A DNA stretch of 64,000 bases from Thermoflexibacter ruber. GTDB taxonomy: Bacteria; Bacteroidota; Bacteroidia; Cytophagales; Thermoflexibacteraceae. The position numbers were made by a program, and so were the translations under genes. Positions 62,114 to 64,000 of this stretch are shown piece after piece (position 1 is the stretch's first letter; each line of letters begins with the position of its first letter). A model generated the notes under the pieces. The model searched no databases. It was given only the letters and a program-made list of their open reading frames with translations, and was not told where the DNA came from. The stretch is from NCBI RefSeq assembly GCF_900113045.1, contig NZ_FONY01000018.1:45600-109599 (forward strand), read 5' to 3'.

Positions 62114-62872
62114 ATGACCTCTTTTTTAGCAAGAGTGGCTCTTATTGCCATGTTGTTTTCTCTTTCTTGCCTTAGTGCCATAGCACAGGTAAGTATTTCT
62201 ACCCCCCCCCCCCATTCTCAAATAATTAATAATCAGAGAGTTAGTAAGAAAGCACAAAAACTGCTGAAGGCACAGCAGAAGGCTAACTCGTTGAATAATA
62301 CAGCTAATAAAGCTACACAAAAACTCAGTAAGCTCTCTTATTTTGGAGATTCCCTTCAAAACCTTACACTACTTAGTAAGCGGCGGCGGGATAGTCTGCA
62401 CTGGAAAAACCTCTACTTTGGAGGAGATTTTGGGCTTTCTGTAGGAGGAAAGCAAGTCTTTGTCAATGTATCCCCTTTGATAGGATTTAAACTTTCCGAT
62501 AAGTTTTCCATAGGGGGAGGGAGCGTATTCCAATACCTTCGCACCCAAGTCATCTTGATAGACCCACAAGGCTTGAATATCAAACAAACCGCTCAAACCC
62601 TGATTTATGGGGGTCGAGGCTTCACTCGTCTTTTTTTGCACAAAAGTTTCTTTGCCCAAGCCGATGCCGAGCTTATCAATGTGCAGTTGCCTACCACCGA
62701 TGGGAACAAAATCCGCCACTGGGTGCCTGGCGCATGGGCTGGAGCAGGTTATAACTTTGATATTGGGCGGGGCATGGGCATCAATCTTATTATATCCTAT
62801 AATTTTCTTTACAAAGAAGGCAAGTCGCCTTATACCAGTCCCTTAGATGTAAGGCTGGGGATACAGTTTTAA
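62114..62872 (+). CDS. Outer-membrane beta-barrel-like protein with a C12 tract
   Basis: This 252-residue protein has a signal peptide (ending SAIAQ at residue 25). Just after it, codons 30-34 contain 12 consecutive C bases (reading Thr-Pro-Pro-Pro-His). A basic coiled region (about 40-75) then leads to beta-strands with aromatic and glycine patterns (LYFGGDFGLSVGGKQVFV, GAGYNFDIGRGMGINLIISY, SPLDVRLGIQF) ending in Phe, typical of a small outer-membrane barrel. One base lost or gained in the tract would bring a stop within about six codons. Function unknown. Confidence 0.72.
   Translation: MTSFLARVALIAMLFSLSCLSAIAQVSISTPPPHSQIINNQRVSKKAQKLLKAQQKANSLNNTANKATQKLSKLSYFGDSLQNLTLLSKRRRDSLHWKNLYFGGDFGLSVGGKQVFVNVSPLIGFKLSDKFSIGGGSVFQYLRTQVILIDPQGLNIKQTAQTLIYGGRGFTRLFLHKSFFAQADAELINVQLPTTDGNKIRHWVPGAWAGAGYNFDIGRGMGINLIISYNFLYKEGKSPYTSPLDVRLGIQF
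62202..62213. repeat. Homopolymeric C12 tract inside a coding region
   Basis: Twelve C in a row in an otherwise AT-rich gene, just downstream of the signal-peptide codons. Loss of one C leads to a TAA four codons later, gain of one C leads to a TAA six codons later, so it can act as an on/off switch by slippage. Confidence 0.85.
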
Positions 62873-62887
62873 GGAAACAGCTTTTTG

Positions 62888-62913
62888 CTTTTCACGTGAT
62901 AACACGTGAAAAG
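62888..62913. terminator. 11-bp palindrome after the barrel gene, possible terminator
   Basis: CTTTTCACGTG and CACGTGAAAAG flank ATAA, a perfect hairpin 15 bases after the stop codon of the barrel gene. No strong U run follows on the plus strand, so terminator function is uncertain. Confidence 0.5.
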
Positions 62914-62951
62914 TTGACCCTCAATCATTTGGCATAAAAAATACAAAACTT

Positions 62952-63740
62952 ATGAAAAATTCAGAACTATTTATTAACAAAATACAGCTAAAAATGCAAA
63001 ATAAGTACAACAACTATCTAAATCCTATGGATTCACTTTTGAAGGTGCAAGGTGCGCTGAGGAAAATATCTTTCTTGTTCTGTATGCTGGCAAGCATGGC
63101 AGGGTATGGACAAGACCCTAATAAAATACTTCCTGTAGCCCCCAATGCTGCTTCCTTAGGCAAATATGGAGATATTCCTGTGAGTTTACATACAGGAGTG
63201 CCTAACATAAGTATTCCCATTTATGAAGTAAAAAATAAGGATTTGAGTTTGCCTATCTCACTTTCCTACCATTCATCAGGTATAAGAGTGGCAGAAACTG
63301 CCTCTTGGGTAGGGCTGGGTTGGGCATTGAATGCGGGAGGTGTAATAACAAGGACTGTGCAGGGACAACCAGATGAGGGAAAAGGAATAGGGCAGAATAT
63401 GTTTGCTTCTACAGGTTACTACGATATAGGTTATACACTGCCTCCAGACATAGTAATAACAGATGTGAATAATGTACAAAATCAATACAATGCATACAAA
63501 GATGTAGGCTTAGGTAAGAAAGATAGCGAACCAGATATTTTTTCTTATAGTTTGAATGGCTACTCAGGGAAGTTTATGTTTAATGAAAACAAAACCCCAG
63601 TATTTTTTCCTGAAGAGGATATAAAAGTTGAGATAAATTATAATGCTAATAACCAACCTAATAAAAGATTTATTTCTTTTATTTTATACTCAATAAAAAT
63701 TGGTTTTGGTTTTAGGGATATGAAAATTCCAAGAAATTAA
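62952..63740 (+). pseudogene. RHS/YD-repeat-type surface gene truncated by IS630 element
   Basis: The first 245 or so residues are an N-terminal region typical of very large Bacteroidetes RHS/YD-repeat surface proteins: signal peptide ending GYGQ, then PNAASLGKYGDIPVSLHTG, VPNISIPIYEVKNKDLSLPI, LSYHSSGIRVAETASWVGLG and WALNAGGVITRTVQG. Such proteins normally run to more than 1000 residues. Here the coding sequence runs into the IS630-family element from about 63686 and stops after some 15 foreign residues. The gene is therefore split; the remaining part, if present, lies beyond the window. Met1, Met15 or Met26 may be the original start. Confidence 0.75.
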
Positions 63741-64000
63741 GGTTTCTAATTCCTGCTTATATTGGGCAATATGGGTAAAAAACTCACAGACCTTTTCCTT
63801 GAAATCTTGAAACTTCCTATAAAAACAAGTATCAATGACCTTTTTACGCATAAATTTCCATAATCTTTCAATTAGATTAAGATTAGGCGAGTAAGCAGGC
63901 AAGAAAAGCTGTTTTATCCTGCTACTTGCCAATTTTTCTTGTAAGTGCTTATTTTTGTAATATCGTGCATTATCACAAATCACATAAATCTTTTCCTTGT
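63686..64000 (-). mobile_element. IS630-family insertion sequence (left part only)
   Basis: The IS inserted inside the RHS-type gene and continues beyond the right edge. Its left edge is judged at the coding breakdown near TA dinucleotides at 63685-63688, which fits IS630-family insertion at TA, but the terminal inverted repeat cannot be confirmed because the other end is not visible. Confidence 0.6.
63690..64000 (-). CDS. IS630-family transposase, C-terminal part
   Basis: About 103 residues of a DDE transposase are visible, ending inside the IS. KEKIYVICDNARYYKNK contains the second catalytic Asp, and LPAYSPNLNLIERLWKFMRK contains the catalytic Glu of the DDE set in the form characteristic of IS630/Tc1-mariner relatives. 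The N-terminal DNA-binding part and first Asp lie past the window edge; the frame is still open at the end. It runs opposite to the interrupted gene. Confidence 0.88.
   Translation of the reverse strand, partial: KEKIYVICDNARYYKNKHLQEKLASSRIKQLFLPAYSPNLNLIERLWKFMRKKVIDTCFYRKFQDFKEKVCEFFTHIAQYKQELETLISWNFHIPKTKTNFY

Noticed and set aside
1..64000. CRISPR arrays and further tRNA genes
   Set aside because: No regularly spaced identical repeats of 24-37 bases were seen, and the only cloverleaf found is tRNA-Arg at 11.1 kb.

Overview
The window is about 38% GC by eye and looks like a chromosomal segment of a member of Bacteroidota, most likely order Cytophagales. Reasons: promoters of the Bacteroidetes type (a TAnnTTTG minus-7 element, sometimes with a TTG-type element about 18-19 bases upstream) and few Shine-Dalgarno sites; two proteins with type IX secretion (T9SS) C-terminal sorting domains; Bacteroidetes-restricted families (DUF5606-, DUF5683- and DUF5916-type proteins); a bacillithiol deacetylase BshB1; a type 2 IPP isomerase; and an animal-like ribonucleotide reductase R2. 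The species cannot be named from the sequence.

Layout. 1-11 kb: a cut-off glycosyltransferase, idi2, a translationally coupled pair of membrane proteins that end after a histidine-kinase dimerisation domain, folA, two SpoIIE-type phosphatases, an FkbM methyltransferase and tadA. 11-24 kb: a tRNA-Arg(UCG), two small lipoproteins, a giant T9SS surface protein with PKD and Ig-like repeats and a ruined metalloprotease domain, a Gfo/Idh/MocA dehydrogenase, an HD hydrolase, a Crp/Fnr regulator, a second T9SS protein and a lone receiver domain. 24-33.6 kb: a TlpA-like lipoprotein, a thioesterase, an FG-GAP/TIM-barrel fusion, rplS, a widespread uncharacterised 498-residue protein with a TonB-dependent receptor, and engB. 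33.7-34.8 kb: a small accessory scar carrying a control-protein-like regulator and the first part of an Eco31I-type restriction endonuclease, next to a beheaded host gene. 34.9-56 kb: QueD-like protein, ATP-grasp protein, nqrF, a DUF5916 protein, a saccharopine dehydrogenase-like enzyme, bshB1, nrdB, RlpA, a sorbosone dehydrogenase-like lipoprotein, an adenylate cyclase, a flavoprotein, an AlbA-type protein, a polytopic membrane protein and a double ABC ATPase. 56-62 kb: an arsR unit with a 16-codon cysteine-rich micro-ORF, a second dehydrogenase, nuoK, a DUF1080 protein, recR, ald and tsaE. 62-64 kb: a surface protein with a C12 tract, and an RHS/YD-type surface gene cut by an IS630-family element that runs off the window.

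How it works together. Most genes are stand-alone housekeeping or envelope functions in short units. Signalling is a recurring theme: a TPR/coiled-coil/membrane-anchored chassis is reused with SpoIIE phosphatase (twice, once with a 7TM-DISM sensor) and with a class III cyclase, and the truncated kinase pair and the lone receiver belong to the same world. Cell-surface proteins are also prominent.

The best candidates for something undescribed are: (1) the arsR locus, where two copies of a palindromic operator precede arsR and a 16-residue peptide containing two Cys-Cys pairs with its own terminator; (2) the DHp-only membrane pair, one member of which has lost its phospho-accepting histidine; (3) the degenerate metalloprotease module in the 1478-residue T9SS protein; and (4) the C12 tract that would switch a surface protein on and off by slippage.
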